14,813 bases of DNA from Burkholderiaceae bacterium (GTDB lineage: Bacteria > Pseudomonadota > Gammaproteobacteria > Burkholderiales > Burkholderiaceae), in contig JASLEM010000190.1 of NCBI GenBank assembly GCA_030151165.1, positions 1-14,813 of the forward strand, written 5' to 3'. Below the pieces are notes generated by a model that was not told where the DNA came from, did no database searches, and worked only from the letters and a program-made list of their open reading frames with translations. Positions 8,184 through 14,813 of the stretch are shown in pieces. The translations under genes were made by a program, and so were the position numbers. Each line of letters starts with the position of its first letter. Positions within the stretch are counted from its first letter, which is position 1.

Positions 8184-8212
8184 TTGCCGGCGCCCGCCCT
8201 TCTCCGCATACT
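8184..8212 (+). promoter_or_regulatory. Candidate sigma-70 promoter of the chemoreceptor gene
   Basis: A -35-like TTGCCG (8184-8189) and a -10-like CATACT (8207-8212) are separated by exactly 17 nt, each matching consensus at 4 of 6 bases. It would start transcription near 8219 and leave a leader of about 90 nt before the ATG at 8312. The 172-bp gap and the change of function support a new transcription unit here. There is no flagellar sigma-28 type TAAAG box at the right distance. Confidence 0.35.
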
Positions 8213-8224
8213 TGAGCGCACAAC

Positions 8225-8266
8225 GAGCGTTCCCGCGGCAGCGGCCGACGCGCCGCGCGGGCGCTC
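8225..8266 (+). repeat. Imperfect inverted repeat in the chemoreceptor leader
   Basis: GAGCG (8225-8229) pairs with CGCTC (8262-8266), and CCCGCG (8232-8237) pairs with CGCGGG (8256-8261). The result is an 11-bp stem with a TT bulge on one side and an 18-nt loop. It would lie just inside the predicted transcript, upstream of the ribosome site at 8301-8304. It is followed by ATAAACCCC rather than a T-tract, so it does not look like an intrinsic terminator. Confidence 0.35.
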
Positions 8267-8300
8267 ATAAACCCCGGGGCCAGACAACCCCGACCTGCTC

Positions 8301-8304
8301 GAGG
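8301..8304 (+). promoter_or_regulatory. Ribosome binding site deciding the chemoreceptor start
   Basis: GAGG lies 7 nt before the ATG at 8312 but only 1 nt before an in-frame GTG at 8306. The ATG at 8312 is therefore the better start. Confidence 0.6.
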
Positions 8305-8311
8305 CGTGCCC

Positions 8312-9658
8312 ATGTTCAATCGCCGGCGTCCTGCTTCCCCGCCCACGGCCGCGCCCGACCTGCGCGTCGACGCGCACGCCCCCGACTACGCGGGCGCGAT
8401 CCGCACGATCGCCACCCAGGCCGCCGAGCTCGGCCGCGGCGCCGCGGAACTCGATGGCGTGATCGAGGACGTCGTCGCCACCAGCGGCCGCCAGGTCACC
8501 GAGATCGGCCAGCTCGCCACCGACATGGGCGCGATGGTGCAGTCCAATCGCGCGATCGAGGCCAGCAGCGCCGCCGGGCGCACGGCCGTCGGGCAGGCGC
8601 GCGACGCGGTGGCACATGTCGGTCAGGGCGTGCTGGGCGTCGTGAGCTCGCTGCGCGAGGTCGCGGCCGCGGCGACCGACATCACGCAGATCGCGCTGCA
8701 GACGCGGCTCGTTGCCTTCAACGCGACGGTCGAGGCCAAGCGCGCGGGCGAGGCCGGCGCGGGTTTCGCGGTGGTGGCCGAGGCGGTGAAGGATCTCGCG
8801 GCGAAGGTCGAGCAGTCGTCCAAGCTGATCATGGCCACGGTGACGCAGCTCGACGCGCGCATCGACAACCTCGCGGCCAGCATCTCCGACAACAAGGACG
8901 CCGCGCAGGCCAGCGCGTTCCACGCGGCGCTGGCGCAGGTCGAGGCGAGCGTCAACGAGATCGCCGCGGCCACGCAGCGCAACCTCGAGACCTGCCAGGC
9001 CGTGACGAACGAGGTCGGCACGATGGCGACGTCCGTGGCCGGCAACGCCGAGACGCTCAAGCGCGTCAACGCCAACACGCGCAACTTCCTGAAGGCGTCC
9101 GAGAACCTGGCCGAGATCACCAACGACTGTGGCGCCGTCACCGCCGACTCGCCCTTCATCGAGGCCGTGCAGCGCGGCGCGGCGCAGCTGTCGGCCGCGC
9201 TCGAGGAGGCCGTCGCGCAGGGCCGCATCTCGCTGGCCGACCTGTTCGACGAGCACTACCAGCCCGTGCCCGGCAGCAACCCGCCGCAGGTCACGACGCG
9301 CTTCGTCGCGCTGGCCGACGAGCTGTTCCCCGCGGTGCAGGAGGCGCTGCTCGCGTTCGACGGCAAGGTCGTCTTCTGCGCGGCCGTCGACCGCAACGGC
9401 TACCTGCCGACGCACAACGTGAAGTTCTCGAAGCCGCAAGGCGCCGACCCCGTCTGGAACGCCGCCAACGCGCGCAACCGCCGCCTCTTCAACGACCGCA
9501 CCGGCCTCGCCGCCGGCCGCAACGAGCGCCGCTTCCTGCTGCAGACCTATCGCCGCGACATGGGCGGCGGGCAGCGCGTGCTGATGAAGGACCTGTCGGC
9601 GCCGATCACCGTGCAGGGGCGGCATTGGGGCGGGCTGCGGCTGGCCTATTCCTTCTGA
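8312..9658 (+). CDS. Soluble methyl-accepting chemotaxis protein with C-terminal sensory-type domain
   Basis: 448 aa cytoplasmic chemoreceptor. No membrane segment is visible; the Arg/Pro-rich start runs straight into Ala-rich coiled coil. The signalling hairpin tip is at about residues 127-163 ([20 protein letters not shown], then [13 protein letters not shown]), which contacts CheA/CheW and matches the MCP consensus with small changes (TRLVAFNA for TNLLALNA). Helical arms flank it on both sides. From about residue 320 a separate module appears, with the conserved segments [35 protein letters not shown] and [14 protein letters not shown] recognise this C-terminal module from other proteobacterial chemoreceptors but not its ligand. 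No pentapeptide tether for CheR ends the protein. The gene stands alone between two operons. It probably signals in response to an internal cue; a link to the sugar operon is only suggested by proximity. Confidence 0.9.
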   Translation: MFNRRRPASPPTAAPDLRVDAHAPDYAGAIRTIATQAAELGRGAAELDGVIEDVVATSGRQVTEIGQLATDMGAMVQSNRAIEASSAAGRTAVGQARDAVAHVGQGVLGVVSSLREVAAAATDITQIALQTRLVAFNATVEAKRAGEAGAGFAVVAEAVKDLAAKVEQSSKLIMATVTQLDARIDNLAASISDNKDAAQASAFHAALAQVEASVNEIAAATQRNLETCQAVTNEVGTMATSVAGNAETLKRVNANTRNFLKASENLAEITNDCGAVTADSPFIEAVQRGAAQLSAALEEAVAQGRISLADLFDEHYQPVPGSNPPQVTTRFVALADELFPAVQEALLAFDGKVVFCAAVDRNGYLPTHNVKFSKPQGADPVWNAANARNRRLFNDRTGLAAGRNERRFLLQTYRRDMGGGQRVLMKDLSAPITVQGRHWGGLRLAYSF

Positions 9659-9683
9659 CCCGGCGGGCGATGACGGGCCGAAA

Positions 9684-9709
9684 CTGACAAAACGGTCATC
9701 TCCCTGACA
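9684..9709 (+). promoter_or_regulatory. Phased TGAC/GTCA half-site array, probable operator of the efflux operon
   Basis: Three 4-bp half-sites in alternating orientation, each separated by exactly 6 bp: TGAC at 9685-9688, GTCA at 9695-9698 and TGAC at 9705-9708. The outer two are part of identical CTGACA hexamers (9684-9689 and 9704-9709) spaced 20 bp, two helical turns. This segment is AT-richer than its surroundings. It ends 23 bp before a -10-like TAGAGT, where an activator or repressor could act. The regulator is not identified, and no regulator gene lies beside it. Confidence 0.45.
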
Positions 9710-9713
9710 GCGT

Positions 9714-9729
9714 GGCGCGCCGGCGCCGG
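9714..9729 (+). repeat. Overlapping perfect palindromes in the efflux promoter region
   Basis: GGCGCGCC (9714-9721) and CCGGCGCCGG (9720-9729) are perfect 8- and 10-bp palindromes between the half-site array and the -10-like box. They may be chance in such GC-rich DNA, but their position in the spacer is notable. Confidence 0.3.
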
Positions 9730-9732
9730 GCC

Positions 9733-9738
9733 TAGAGT
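9733..9738 (+). promoter_or_regulatory. -10-like box of the efflux operon promoter
   Basis: TAGAGT matches the sigma-70 -10 consensus at 4 of 6 bases, and no good -35 lies 16-18 nt upstream. The nearest TTGACA-like hexamer (CTGACA, 9704-9709) is 23 nt away. A start near 9745 would give a leader of about 40 nt to the ATG at 9785. The poor -35 would fit an activated promoter. Confidence 0.3.
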
Positions 9739-9784
9739 GCACGCTCAAGAACCGTTCACTCCGAAGTCCGTCTTCGCCCCGGCC

Positions 9785-11323
9785 ATGCCCTTCCGTTCCA
9801 CTCTTGTCGCGCTGGCCGCGGCCGCGTTGCTCGCGGCCTGTGCCGTCGGCCCCGACTACGTCCGCCCCTCGATGGACGTGCCCGCCGCGTTCAAGGAAAC
9901 CGGGCCGTGGACGACTGCCACGCCGATGGCCGCCGACAGCGGCCAGCCGTGGTGGAAGGCCTACGGCGACCCGACGCTCGACACGCTGATGCTCGACGCC
10001 GAGCGCGCGAACCAGACGCTGCGCCAGGCCGAGGCGCAGTACCGCGAGGCGCTGGCCGTCGCCGATGCCGCGCGCGCCGGGCTGTTCCCGACGCTGGGCG
10101 TGCAGGCCGGCGCGGAGCGCGCGCGCAGCAACTCGTCGGGCGCCACGCGCACCGGCAACGGCTTCACGCTCGGCGCAACGGGCAGCTGGGAGCCCGACCT
10201 GTGGGGCAGCGTGCGGCGCCAGATCGAGGCGGGCAACGAGAGCGCGCAGGCGAGCCAGGACGACCTCGCCGCCGCGCACCTGAGCATCCAGACCTCGCTC
10301 GCGCAGGACTACCTGCAGCTGCGCATCACCGACGTCGAGCGCGACCTCTACGCCGACACCGTCAAGGCCTACACCACCGCGCTGAAGCTCACGCAGGCGC
10401 AGCACGCGGCGGGCGTGGCGCTGCTGTCGGACGTCGCGCTCGCGCAGAGCCAGCTCGCGCAGGCGCAGGCCGCGGGCGTCGACCTCGACGCGACGCGCGC
10501 GGGCCTCGAGCACGCGATCGCGATCCTCACCGGCCGCGCGCCGGCGCAGTTCTCGCTGGCCGCGATCCCGCACGGCCAGCCGTTCGGCGTGCAGGTGCCG
10601 GTGATCCCGACCGGGCTGCCGTCCGACCTGCTGCAGCATCGCCCCGACATCGCCGGCGCCGAGCGCCGCGCCGCGGCCGCCAACGCCGACATCGGCGTCG
10701 CGCGCGCCGCCTACTTCCCGCAGCTCACGCTCACCGGCAGCGCCGGCTTCAACGCGGCGGCGCTGTCCAACCTGTTCGACACGCCGGCGCGCGTCTGGTC
10801 GCTCGGCGCGGCGCTCGCCGAGACGCTGTTCGACGGCGGCCTGCGCAAGGCCAAGGAAGCGCAGGCCGTCGCCGCGTACGACGTGACGGTCGCGCAGTAC
10901 AAGCAGACCGTGCTGACCGGCTTCCAGCAGGTCGAGGACAACCTCGCCACGCTGCGCATCCTCGACCAGGAGTCGGGCCTGCAGGACCAGGCCGTGAAGG
11001 CGGCGCAGCTTGCCGAGAAGCTCGCGCTGACGCAGTACCGCGCGGGCACCGCCACGTACCTCGTCGTGATCACCGCGCAGCAGCAGGCGCTCTCGAACGA
11101 GCGCACCGCCGTGCAGCTGCGCGGCCGCCAGCTCGCCGCGAGCGTGAGCCTGATCACCGCGACCGGCGGCGGCTGGAACGCTGCCGCGCCCGCCGCGATG
11201 CCGGGTGCGCCGGCGGCTTCGGCCGCCGTGTCCGATGCTGCGCGCCAGCCCGCCATCCTTTCCGAATCCGCACCTGCCGCGACGACCGCCGCGCGCGCCC
11301 ACGACCAAGAGCCGACGACATGA
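9785..11323 (+). CDS. RND efflux outer-membrane factor lipoprotein (NodT/OprM family)
   Basis: 512 aa. The N-terminus is a lipoprotein signal peptide with lipobox LLAAC. Cys19 would be lipidated, and Ala at +2 suits outer-membrane sorting. The mature start AVGPDYVRP is the classical NodT/OprM opening, followed by WWKAYGDPTLDTLM. The duplicated outer-membrane-factor repeat is seen in its two long helical halves; the second contains LLQHRPDIAGAERR and FPQLTLTGSAGF. It ends in a variable Ala/Pro-rich tail. The protein trimerises to form the exit channel through the outer membrane for the adaptor and pump that follow. An upstream in-frame GTG at 9737 would put 16 residues before the signal peptide and overlap the promoter, so ATG 9785 was chosen, although its ribosome site is weak. 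The stop overlaps the adaptor start (ATGA). Family is certain; substrates are unknown. Confidence 0.93.
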   Translation: MPFRSTLVALAAAALLAACAVGPDYVRPSMDVPAAFKETGPWTTATPMAADSGQPWWKAYGDPTLDTLMLDAERANQTLRQAEAQYREALAVADAARAGLFPTLGVQAGAERARSNSSGATRTGNGFTLGATGSWEPDLWGSVRRQIEAGNESAQASQDDLAAAHLSIQTSLAQDYLQLRITDVERDLYADTVKAYTTALKLTQAQHAAGVALLSDVALAQSQLAQAQAAGVDLDATRAGLEHAIAILTGRAPAQFSLAAIPHGQPFGVQVPVIPTGLPSDLLQHRPDIAGAERRAAAANADIGVARAAYFPQLTLTGSAGFNAAALSNLFDTPARVWSLGAALAETLFDGGLRKAKEAQAVAAYDVTVAQYKQTVLTGFQQVEDNLATLRILDQESGLQDQAVKAAQLAEKLALTQYRAGTATYLVVITAQQQALSNERTAVQLRGRQLAASVSLITATGGGWNAAAPAAMPGAPAASAAVSDAARQPAILSESAPAATTAARAHDQEPTT

Positions 11324-12567
11324 ACACGATCCACCTGAACACCCGCTCGCGCTGGGCCATCGCCGCTGCCGCCGCCCTCGTCGTCGCCGGCGGCGCCCTC
11401 TGGGTCACGAGCCACGACGCGCGCGCGGCCGACAGCGAGAGCGACTCCAAGGACAGCAAGGACGGCAAGGACAAGAAGAAGGCCGAGCCGCCGGTCGTCA
11501 TCAAGACGGCGGCCGTGAAGGTGCAGGACATGCCGATCTTCCGCACCGGCATCGGCACCGTCATCCCGACGTTCTCGGTGACCGTGAAGGCGCGCGTCGA
11601 CGGCCAGCTCGACGCGGTCGGCTTCGGCGAAGGCGAGGACGTGAAGAAGGGGCAGGTCATCGCGAAGATCGACCCGCGCACGCTGCAGGCGCAGCTGCTG
11701 CAGGCGCAGGCCACGAAGGCCAAGGACGAGGCCACGCTCGCGAACGCGCGCGTCGACCTGGCGCGCTACACCACGCTGATGGCGCAGGACGCCACGACGC
11801 AGCAGCAGCTCGACACGCAGAAGGCACTCGTCAAGCAGCTCGAGGCCACGGTCAAGAACGACGACGCGCAGATCAACTACGCGCAGGTGCAGCTCAGCTT
11901 CACGACGATCACCGCGCCGATCAGCGGCCGCGTCGGCGCGCGCCTGGTCGACCCGGGCAACATCGTGCACGCGGCCGACACCACGGGCCTCGTCGTCATC
12001 AACCAGATCGACCCGATCTCGGTGCAGTTCACGCTGCCGGAAGACGCCGTGCAGGCGACCAACCGCGCGCTCGCCGGCACGAAGAAGCCGCTGCTCGTGA
12101 ACGCGTTCTCGCGCGACAGCAGCGAGCTGCTCGGCGCCGGCACGCTGTCGCTGGTCAACAACCAGATCGACACGACCAACGGCACCGTGCAGATGAAGGG
12201 CAGCTTCCCCAACCCGCAGCACAACCTGTGGCCGGGCCAGTTCGTCAACGTGCGCCTGATCCTCGGCACGTATGCGAAGGCGCTGACGATCCCCGAGGCC
12301 GCCGTGCAGCGCAGCCAGTCGGGCGTCTACACCTACGTCGTCAGCGATGACGGCCAGAGCGTGCGCAGCCAGCAGATCTCGCTGGTGCAGATCGAGGACG
12401 GCGTCGCGATCGTCAACAGCGGCGTGACGGCCGGCCAGAAGGTCGTCGTCGACGGCCAGTACAAGCTCAAGCCGGGTTCGCACGTCGTCGACGCCGCGAA
12501 GGCCGCGTCGGCACCGCAAGGCGGCGCATCGGGCGGCTCGTCGGCGACCTCGGGAGAACGCAAGTGA
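11320..12567 (+). CDS. mdtA: RND efflux periplasmic adaptor (MdtA family)
   Basis: 415 aa, the same length as E. coli MdtA. One N-terminal hydrophobic segment (residues 12-35) serves as anchor or export signal. A strongly charged Ser/Asp/Lys linker (about 38-55) follows. The barrel-sandwich (lipoyl) halves are split by an alpha-helical hairpin: VTVKARVDGQL and DVKKGQVIAKIDPRTLQAQL on one side, TTITAPISGRVGARLVDPGN on the other. The downstream beta-barrel and membrane-proximal domains include TLPEDAV, NNQIDTTNGTVQMK and NLWPGQFVNVRL. The tail is Gly/Ser-rich. It bridges the inner-membrane pump and the outer-membrane factor in the periplasm. ATG 11320 overlaps the upstream stop by 4 nt, and its own stop overlaps the pump GTG, so all three proteins are probably translationally coupled. 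The drug spectrum cannot be read from the sequence. Confidence 0.93.
   Translation: MNTIHLNTRSRWAIAAAAALVVAGGALWVTSHDARAADSESDSKDSKDGKDKKKAEPPVVIKTAAVKVQDMPIFRTGIGTVIPTFSVTVKARVDGQLDAVGFGEGEDVKKGQVIAKIDPRTLQAQLLQAQATKAKDEATLANARVDLARYTTLMAQDATTQQQLDTQKALVKQLEATVKNDDAQINYAQVQLSFTTITAPISGRVGARLVDPGNIVHAADTTGLVVINQIDPISVQFTLPEDAVQATNRALAGTKKPLLVNAFSRDSSELLGAGTLSLVNNQIDTTNGTVQMKGSFPNPQHNLWPGQFVNVRLILGTYAKALTIPEAAVQRSQSGVYTYVVSDDGQSVRSQQISLVQIEDGVAIVNSGVTAGQKVVVDGQYKLKPGSHVVDAAKAASAPQGGASGGSSATSGERK
12552..12556 (+). promoter_or_regulatory. Ribosome binding site supporting the GTG start of the pump gene
   Basis: GGGAG lies 7 nt before GTG 12564. There is no in-frame ATG until well inside the conserved porter domain, so this site decides for the GTG. 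Confidence 0.6.
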
Positions 12568-14813
12568 GCGTCTCGTCAGGCTTCATCAAGCGGCCGATCG
12601 GCACCACGCTGCTGGCCATCGCGATCCTGCTCGTCGGGATCGCGGTGTTCCCGCTGCTGCCGATCGCCCCGCTGCCGCAGGTCGACTTCCCGACCATCCA
12701 GGTCTCGGCCAACCTGCCCGGCGCGAGCCCCGAGACGATGGCGTCCAACGTGGCGCAACCGCTCGAGCGGCAGTTCTCGCTGATCGCCGGCCTGAGCCAG
12801 ATGACGTCGACCAGCGGCATCGGCTCGACGCAGATCACGCTGCAGTTCGACCTGAACCGCTCGATCGACGGCGCGGCGCTCGACGTCCAGGCCGCCATCA
12901 CCGCGGCCACCGGCCAGCTGCCGACCACGTTGCCGAGCCCGCCGACCTTCCGCAAGGTCAACCCGGCCGACTCGCCGATCATGCTGCTGGCGGTGCACTC
13001 CGACACGCTGCCGCTGATCGAGACCAACGATTACGCCGACAACATCCTCGCGCAGCAGATCTCGCAGATCTCGGGCGTCGGCCTCGTCAACATCGGCGGC
13101 GCGCAGAAGCCCGCGGTGCGCGTGCAGGCCGACCCGGCCAAGCTCGCCGCGCTCGGCATGAGCCTGGAGGACATCCGCACGGTCATCGCCAACGTGTCCG
13201 TCAATTCGCCGAAGGGCACCATCGACGGCGCGAACCAGTCGTTCACGGTCTACACGAACGACCAGCTGCTGAAGGCGGCGCCGTGGAACGACGTGATCCT
13301 CGCCTACCGCAACGGCGCGCCGGTGCGCGTGAGGGACATCGGCGTCGCCGTCGACGCGCCCGAGAACAACAAGGTCGCGGCGTGGGCGTACTCCGGCGCG
13401 GCCGCGCCGGACAGCGTGGGCAACGGCCGCGGCATGCTGCTGGTCATCACCAAGCAGCCGGGCGCGAACGTCATCGAGACGGTCGACGCGATCAAGAAGG
13501 CGCTGCCGCGACTGCAGGCGGCGATCCCGCCGACGGTGCAGGTCGACACGCTGATCGACCGCACGCAGACGATCCGCGCGTCGGTGAAGGACGTCGAGTC
13601 CACGCTCGTGCTGACGATCGCGCTGGTCGTGCTGGTGATCTTCATCTTCCTGCGCAACGTCGCCGCCACGCTCATTCCCAGCGTCACCGTGCCGCTCGCG
13701 CTGATGGGCACGGCCGGCGCGATGTACGTGCTGGGGTACAGCCTCGACAACCTCTCGCTGATGGCGCTGACGATCGCGGTCGGCTTCGTGGTCGACGACG
13801 CGATCGTGATGCTGGAGAACATCTACCGCTACGTCGAGGAGGGCATGAGCCCGATGGACGCCGCGTTCAAGGGCGCGGGCGAGATCGGCTTCACGATCAT
13901 CTCGATCTCGGTGTCGCTGGTGGCCGTGTTCATCCCGCTGCTGATGATGGGCGGCATCGTCGGGCGCCTGTTCCGCGAATTCGCGGTGACGGTGACGCTG
14001 ACGATCGGCGTCTCGGTGATCATCTCGCTGACGCTCACGCCGATGCTGTGCTCGCGCTTCCTGAAGGACGAGCACAAGACCAAGCACGGCAAGCTGTACC
14101 AGCTGTTCGAGGCGGGCTTCGACAAGATGCTGGCCGGCTACAAGCGCGGGCTCGACGTCGTCTTCAAGCACCAGTTCATCACGCTGATGGTGTTCTTCGC
14201 GACGCTCGCCGCGACGACCTTCCTCTTCGTCATCATCCCGAAGGGCTTCTTCCCGCAGCAGGACACGGGCTTCATCTTCGGCAACGCGCAGTCGACGCAG
14301 GACTCGTCGTTCGCGTCGATGAACCGGCGCCAGGTCCAGTTCGCCGACATCATCCGCCAGGATCCGGACGTCACCGGCGTCGCGATGTTCGGCAACTCGT
14401 CGCAGTTCAACACGGGCAACTTCTTCATCGCGCTGAAGCCGAAGGACGAAGGCCGCAAGCTGAGCGCCGACCAGATCATCGCGCGGCTGCGTCCGAAGCT
14501 CGCGAAGGTCGAAGGCGCGTCGCTGCTGATGCAGGCCGGCCAGGACATCAACATCGGCGGCCGCCTGGCGCGCACGCAGTACCAGTACACGATCGTCGAC
14601 GCCAACCTCGACGAGCTCAACGAGTGGGCGCCCAAGCTGCTCGCGCGCCTCCAGCAGCTGCCGCAGCTGACGGACGTCGCCTCCGACCTGCAGAACGCGG
14701 CGACCACCGCGAGCCTGACGATCGACCGCGACCGCGCGTCGAGCTTCGGCATCACGCCGGCGCTGATCGACGCGACGATCTACGACGCGATCGGCCAGCG
14801 CGAGGTCAACCAG
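12564..14813 (+). CDS. mdtB: RND multidrug efflux pump, inner-membrane subunit (MdtB type), 3'-truncated
   Basis: The window ends after 750 codons; family members are about 1,030-1,050 residues, so roughly the last quarter is missing. The start is GTG 12564, overlapping the adaptor stop (GTGA). Helix 1 begins at FIKRPIGTTLLAIAIL and is followed by PLPQVDFPTIQVSANLPGAS, the standard HAE1 opening. The proton-relay pair D411-D412 in VGFVVDDAIVMLENI is intact. KGAGEIGFTIIS and IVGRLFREFAVT are closer to MdtB than MdtC from memory. The second porter half starts near IIPKGFFPQQDTGF. The loop after W274 (AYSGAAAPDSVGNGRG) appears longer than in E. coli MdtB/C. As a proton-driven trimer it takes up substrates from the periplasm or membrane and passes them to the outer-membrane factor. 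A second pump gene (MdtC type) would be expected just downstream. Confidence 0.94.
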   Translation, partial: MSVSSGFIKRPIGTTLLAIAILLVGIAVFPLLPIAPLPQVDFPTIQVSANLPGASPETMASNVAQPLERQFSLIAGLSQMTSTSGIGSTQITLQFDLNRSIDGAALDVQAAITAATGQLPTTLPSPPTFRKVNPADSPIMLLAVHSDTLPLIETNDYADNILAQQISQISGVGLVNIGGAQKPAVRVQADPAKLAALGMSLEDIRTVIANVSVNSPKGTIDGANQSFTVYTNDQLLKAAPWNDVILAYRNGAPVRVRDIGVAVDAPENNKVAAWAYSGAAAPDSVGNGRGMLLVITKQPGANVIETVDAIKKALPRLQAAIPPTVQVDTLIDRTQTIRASVKDVESTLVLTIALVVLVIFIFLRNVAATLIPSVTVPLALMGTAGAMYVLGYSLDNLSLMALTIAVGFVVDDAIVMLENIYRYVEEGMSPMDAAFKGAGEIGFTIISISVSLVAVFIPLLMMGGIVGRLFREFAVTVTLTIGVSVIISLTLTPMLCSRFLKDEHKTKHGKLYQLFEAGFDKMLAGYKRGLDVVFKHQFITLMVFFATLAATTFLFVIIPKGFFPQQDTGFIFGNAQSTQDSSFASMNRRQVQFADIIRQDPDVTGVAMFGNSSQFNTGNFFIALKPKDEGRKLSADQIIARLRPKLAKVEGASLLMQAGQDINIGGRLARTQYQYTIVDANLDELNEWAPKLLARLQQLPQLTDVASDLQNAATTASLTIDRDRASSFGITPALIDATIYDAIGQREVNQ

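Noticed and set aside
8033..8215. Small + strand open frame across the end of the nagX-like gene
   Set aside because: Most of it overlaps the NagX coding frame, with no ribosome site and no recognisable protein.
8244..8270. Flagellar sigma-28 type promoter for the chemoreceptor (GCTCATAA as the -10)
   Set aside because: The -10-like part is partial, and the upstream segment has no resemblance to the TAAAG -35 element.
8306..8311. GTG start for the chemoreceptor, two codons upstream of the ATG
   Set aside because: The ribosome site GAGG ends only 1 nt before it; the ATG at 8312 has 7-nt spacing.
9737..9784. Upstream GTG start for the outer-membrane factor
   Set aside because: It would place 16 residues ahead of a perfect lipoprotein signal peptide, and the GTG overlaps the -10-like box.
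8039..11308. Reverse-strand open frame of about 1,089 codons across the chemoreceptor and outer-membrane-factor genes
   Set aside because: It is antisense to two well-supported genes. Its translation is Arg/Ala/Gly/Val-rich with no family motif, typical of the complementary frame in very GC-rich DNA where stops are rare.
12576..14171. Reverse-strand open frame of about 531 codons over the RND pump gene
   Set aside because: His/Arg/Asp-rich shadow. The + strand pump frame is open from 12564 to the window end with intact RND motifs.
1..14813. Mobile element, CRISPR array, phage or defence-system signatures
   Set aside because: I found no transposase, integrase, regularly spaced repeats, target-site duplications or composition shift; base and codon use look uniform across the window.

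Overview
All eight intact genes and the two genes cut by the window edges lie on the + strand. The sequence is very GC-rich, with third codon positions almost always G or C. The mix of genes points to a Gram-negative proteobacterium: a TonB-dependent receptor of the Xanthomonas/Caulobacter style, a NodT-type RND outer-membrane factor, an MdtAB-type pump and a soluble chemoreceptor with a C-terminal module I associate with beta-proteobacteria. A Burkholderiales organism (for example the Roseateles/Mitsuaria group, which includes chitosan degraders) would fit. A xanthomonad cannot be excluded. This placement is inference; there is no rRNA or other marker here.

Region 1 (1-8139) is one tightly packed run of six genes and looks like a carbohydrate-uptake operon. 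It holds a sugar ABC permease (5' end outside the window), a second ABC permease overlapping it by 8 nt, a ROK-family sugar kinase 8 nt downstream, a cytoplasmic family 9 glycoside hydrolase 5 nt further on, a TonB-dependent receptor after a 40-nt gap, and a polytopic NagX/DUF5009-type membrane protein whose GTG start overlaps the receptor stop. Together these would carry an oligosaccharide across the outer membrane (receptor) and the inner membrane (ABC system), trim it in the cytoplasm (GH9) and phosphorylate the monomer (ROK). The GH9 looks like the signal-peptide-less Vibrio/Photobacterium exo-beta-glucosaminidases, and NagX proteins belong to GlcNAc/GlcN utilisation loci. The best reading is therefore a chitosan or (GlcN)n/chito-oligosaccharide locus. 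A cello-oligosaccharide locus is the main alternative.

Region 2 (8140-9658) is a single gene for a soluble methyl-accepting chemotaxis protein. It has its own upstream region of 172 bp, with a candidate sigma-70 promoter and a hairpin in the leader.

Region 3 (9659 to the end) is an RND efflux operon in the order outer-membrane factor, periplasmic adaptor, inner-membrane pump. Both junctions are 4-nt stop/start overlaps, and the pump is cut by the window end. Its 126-bp upstream region carries a phased array of TGAC/GTCA half-sites, a likely regulator binding site.

I saw no tRNA, rRNA, CRISPR array, insertion sequence or integrase. The long reverse-strand open frames are GC-driven shadows of the + strand genes.
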